Part shown: in pieces, positions 5,889-7,740 of the stretch
How the letters are laid out: every line of letters begins with the position of its first letter
Numbering within the stretch: position 1 is the stretch's first letter
Program-made: the position numbers and the translations under genes
The notes under the pieces: model-generated
Told to the model about the DNA's origin: nothing
Databases searched by the model: none
The model's input: the letters and a program-made list of their open reading frames with translations, nothing else
Source: an uncultured Clostridia bacterium
GTDB lineage: Bacteria > Bacillota > Clostridia > Christensenellales > UBA1242
Assembly: GCA_934725745.1 (NCBI GenBank)
Contig: CAKVCH010000026.1
Location: forward strand, 1-7,740
DNA: 7,740 bases
Direction: 5' to 3'

Positions 5889-6545
5889 TTAGTTTTCTTC
5901 AATGCGTTCAATAACACCATATTTTATATAAGCAATTTTAGTTGCGATACTTTTTGCAAGTTCTTCCGACGATGTTGCAATAATAACAAGTGTCGACTTA
6001 TTTATAAATTGCTTTTTAAAAATCTTCATAAGTTCTTTAATTTCTTCTGGTTTTAACTCTTCAAAAATATTGTCAATCAAGCAAATTTCGAGTTTTCTAA
6101 AAGAAAGTCGTGCAATTGAAACAAGATATTTTTCAAAATTTGTTAATTTACAAATTGGAACATCTTTTATGCTTTCCAATCTAAAATCGATAATTGCGTT
6201 GTTGATTTTATCTTCAATAACAGCCTTATCGGTCCCGCGCACTTCCAAAACATACTTTAAATTGTCATAAACAGTCTTTTTTTCAAAGAAAATAGTCTTG
6301 TATGGCAAAAGGCCAAGCGAAACATCTGTCGAATAATCGACTTTTTCAAGCGGAATATCTTTTATATACACTTCGCCCTTATCAATTTTCTCTAATCCCG
6401 ACAAGATACGCAAAATACACGTTTTCCCGCTATCTTTTGGCCCACAAAGCGCGACGACTTCCCCTTTATCGGCTGATAAAGATACATTTGTCAATGCATA
6501 ATACTCTTTGGTATATTTTAAAAAAACATTTACTAACGAAATCAT
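5889..6545 (-). CDS. Degenerate ABC-type ATPase subunit
   Basis: 218-residue ABC nucleotide-binding protein by overall fold and order of motifs. Walker A is intact (GPKDSGKT, 35-42), followed by ILRILSGL. The remaining hallmarks are altered: Tyr82 at the Q-loop Gln position, LTNFE (134-138) for LSGGQ, Asn159 after the Walker B Asp158 where the catalytic Glu belongs, EELK (162-165) for the D-loop SALD, and Ser192 for the switch His. The frame is full length without stops, so this is not simple decay. ATP binding is plausible, but hydrolysis by a homodimer is doubtful. No permease gene lies nearby. The ATG at 6545 gives the standard MISLxNV start; the ATG at 6554 is inside a TATAAT box. Neither has a Shine-Dalgarno site. 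It is the first gene of an operon with the PucR-type HTH gene, so a sensory or regulatory role is possible. Confidence 0.85.
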   Translation of the reverse strand: MISLVNVFLKYTKEYYALTNVSLSADKGEVVALCGPKDSGKTCILRILSGLEKIDKGEVYIKDIPLEKVDYSTDVSLGLLPYKTIFFEKKTVYDNLKYVLEVRGTDKAVIEDKINNAIIDFRLESIKDVPICKLTNFEKYLVSIARLSFRKLEICLIDNIFEELKPEEIKELMKIFKKQFINKSTLVIIATSSEELAKSIATKIAYIKYGVIERIEEN

Positions 6546-6552
6546 ATTACAC

Positions 6553-6580
6553 ATTATACATTGACTTTTAAAAAAAACAA
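6553..6580 (-). promoter_or_regulatory. Candidate promoter of the ATPase/HTH operon, leaderless
   Basis: On the minus strand a TTGTTT (6580-6575), a 16-base spacer and a perfect TATAAT (6558-6553) lie 7 bases before the ATG at 6545. Transcription would start at or next to that ATG, giving a leaderless message, which fits the absence of a Shine-Dalgarno site. The -35 match is poor. Confidence 0.45.
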
Positions 6581-6581
6581 A

Positions 6582-6594
6582 GTCTTTTTAAGAC
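6582..6594. repeat. GTCTT-TTT-AAGAC dyad next to the ATPase promoter
   Basis: GTCTT (6582-6586) and AAGAC (6590-6594) are perfect inverted copies around three bases, immediately upstream of the candidate -35 of the ATPase/HTH operon and about 60 bases upstream of the divergent synthase promoter. This is a suitable place for an operator. The regulator is unknown. Confidence 0.35.
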
Positions 6595-6650
6595 ATTTCT
6601 TTTTTTATAGAAAAAATTTGTATTTTGCAAAAAAAATTATATAAAAATAA

Positions 6651-6680
6651 ATGACACGCGCTAAAAATTTATGATATACT
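6651..6680 (+). promoter_or_regulatory. Extended -10 promoter of the alpha-oxoamine synthase gene
   Basis: ATGACA (6651-6656) is followed after 18 bases by TATACT (6675-6680), which is preceded by TG at 6672-6673, giving an extended -10. Transcription should start near 6687, with a leader of about 60 bases holding the AAAGGA ribosome site (6731-6736). Confidence 0.7.
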
Positions 6681-6747
6681 TTTTCTAGTTTGAGATGCAA
6701 AGTTATTTAGAGCATCAAATTGGAACAATAAAAGGAAAACATATTAA

Positions 6748-7740
6748 ATGGATTTATTTGATAAATGTAGAGAATTTACTATCGTTGACGAACTTATAAA
6801 AAAGGATATTTATCCTTATTTTCACGCACTTGAAACAAAGCAAGATACGGAAGTTGTTATGGAAGGCAAAAATGAAATAATGCTAGGCTCCAACAACTAC
6901 CTTGGGCTTACCTGCCACCCAGAAATAATCGAAGCGGGCAAAAAAGCGCTTGAAGAATTTGGGTCGGGTTGTTCTGGGTCGAGATTTTTAAACGGAACAA
7001 CAAAACTTCACCTTGCTCTTGAAAAAGAAATAGCTGAATTTTTACATAAAGAAGGTTGCGTCACTTTTAGTACGGGATTTCAAACAAATCTTGGTATTAT
7101 AAGCACCATTGTCGGTAGAAATGACTACATTATTGGCGATAAGGAAAACCACGCAAGTATTTACGACGGATGCAAGTTAAGTTATACAAAGAAGTTGCTT
7201 CGATATAATCATAGCGATATGGAAGACCTTGAAAGACAACTCGCGTCAATTCCACTTGATAGCGGAAAGCTTATCGTTACTGACGGCATTTTCAGTATGG
7301 GGGGCGACATTTGTAAACTCCCTGACATTGTAAGACTTGCTAAAAAATATAATGCAAGAGTTATGGTCGACGACGCACACGCTTTGGGTGTTATTGGCGA
7401 AGGCGGACGCGGTACAGCATCTCATTTTGGTCTTGAAGATGAAGTCGACATTATTATGGGTACTTTCTCTAAAAGTCTTGCATCTGTTGGTGGGTATATG
7501 GTTGCAAGTAAAGAAGTTTGCAACTATGTAAAGCACACTTCCCGTCCATATGTTTTTTGTGCGTCTATCACTCCTTGTAGTGTTCAATGCGCAAGAAAAG
7601 CGCTTGAAATTATTAAAAGAGAGCCTGAAAGGACAAAAAGACTTAAAGATATTGCCAACCTTGCAAGGCGTCGCTTTAAAGAAAAAGGCGTCGACATAAG
7701 AGATAGCGAAGCGCCAATCATTCCTATCAATACATACGAC
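6748..7740 (+). CDS. PLP-dependent alpha-oxoamine synthase, serine palmitoyltransferase-like (partial)
   Basis: The frame is open from the ATG at 6748 to the right edge (331 codons; the family is about 390-420 residues), so the C-terminus is missing. Family features are the entry motif SNNYLGL (48-54), GSGCSGSRFLNGTT (72-85), the cofactor-stacking His135 in ENHAS, Asp208 and His211 in VDDAHALG, and the Schiff-base Lys242 in GTFSKSLASVGGY. Enzymes of this fold condense an amino acid with an acyl-CoA or acyl-ACP, releasing CO2 (BioF, KBL, ALAS, serine palmitoyltransferase). The FSKSLAS form around the lysine, and the FSMGGDICKLP and IMGTFSKS stretches, look most like bacterial serine palmitoyltransferases; BioF and KBL more often have a GxxGKxxG form there. 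The substrate is an inference. AAAGGA lies 11 bases upstream of the ATG. It is divergent from the ATPase/HTH operon. Confidence 0.9.
   Translation, partial: MDLFDKCREFTIVDELIKKDIYPYFHALETKQDTEVVMEGKNEIMLGSNNYLGLTCHPEIIEAGKKALEEFGSGCSGSRFLNGTTKLHLALEKEIAEFLHKEGCVTFSTGFQTNLGIISTIVGRNDYIIGDKENHASIYDGCKLSYTKKLLRYNHSDMEDLERQLASIPLDSGKLIVTDGIFSMGGDICKLPDIVRLAKKYNARVMVDDAHALGVIGEGGRGTASHFGLEDEVDIIMGTFSKSLASVGGYMVASKEVCNYVKHTSRPYVFCASITPCSVQCARKALEIIKREPERTKRLKDIANLARRRFKEKGVDIRDSEAPIIPINTYD

Noticed and set aside
6694..6716. GATGC / GCATC hairpin in the leader of the synthase gene as a riboswitch candidate
   Set aside because: It has only five base pairs around a 13-base loop, with no recognisable riboswitch core and no terminator after it.
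7246..7587. Minus-strand frame of 113 codons opposite the synthase
   Set aside because: It is antisense to the PLP-binding core of a clearly real gene.

Overview
The window is AT-rich and looks like a chromosomal segment from a low-GC, Gram-positive, endospore-forming lineage (Bacillota, most likely an uncultured clostridial group). The evidence is a division cluster (ftsA, ftsZ) followed directly by a spoIIGA-type gene, which is a Bacillota arrangement, together with AG-rich Shine-Dalgarno sites and sigma-A-like promoters. The standard stop codons are used.

Left part (1 to about 4600), all on the minus strand and read from right to left. A small uncharacterised gene overlaps and is probably translationally coupled to a cytoplasmic subtilisin-family (S8) protease. 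Next comes a divergent ftsA with its own promoter that matches the sigma-A consensus exactly. Then come ftsZ, a terminator, and the membrane-domain end of a sporulation sigma-E processing peptidase (spoIIGA) that runs off the left edge. FtsA stops right after its actin-like core and has no C-terminal linker or membrane-targeting helix, so FtsZ tethering in this organism may work differently.

Middle (about 4560 to 5400). A divergent intergenic region separates the small gene/protease operon from a plus-strand gene for an Asn-rich protein of unknown function with a CxxC motif. That gene converges on the next operon at a strong two-way terminator (stem 5345-5388).

Right part (5400 to 7740). A minus-strand two-gene operon encodes a highly degenerate ABC-type ATPase, in which Walker A is intact but the Q-loop, signature, catalytic Glu and switch His are all changed. 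Its partner is a short protein with a PucR/CdaR-type helix-turn-helix. Divergently transcribed from it, and truncated by the right edge, is a PLP-dependent alpha-oxoamine synthase most like bacterial serine palmitoyltransferases. It has a good extended -10 promoter.

I see no RNA genes, insertion sequences, prophage or CRISPR. No wholly new system is evident. The points most worth a second look are the degenerate ATPase plus HTH pair, the tail-less FtsA, the serine palmitoyltransferase-like enzyme in a Gram-positive, the coupled small protein plus protease, and the dyads in front of ftsZ and spoIIGA. No gap between genes exceeds about 210 bases.
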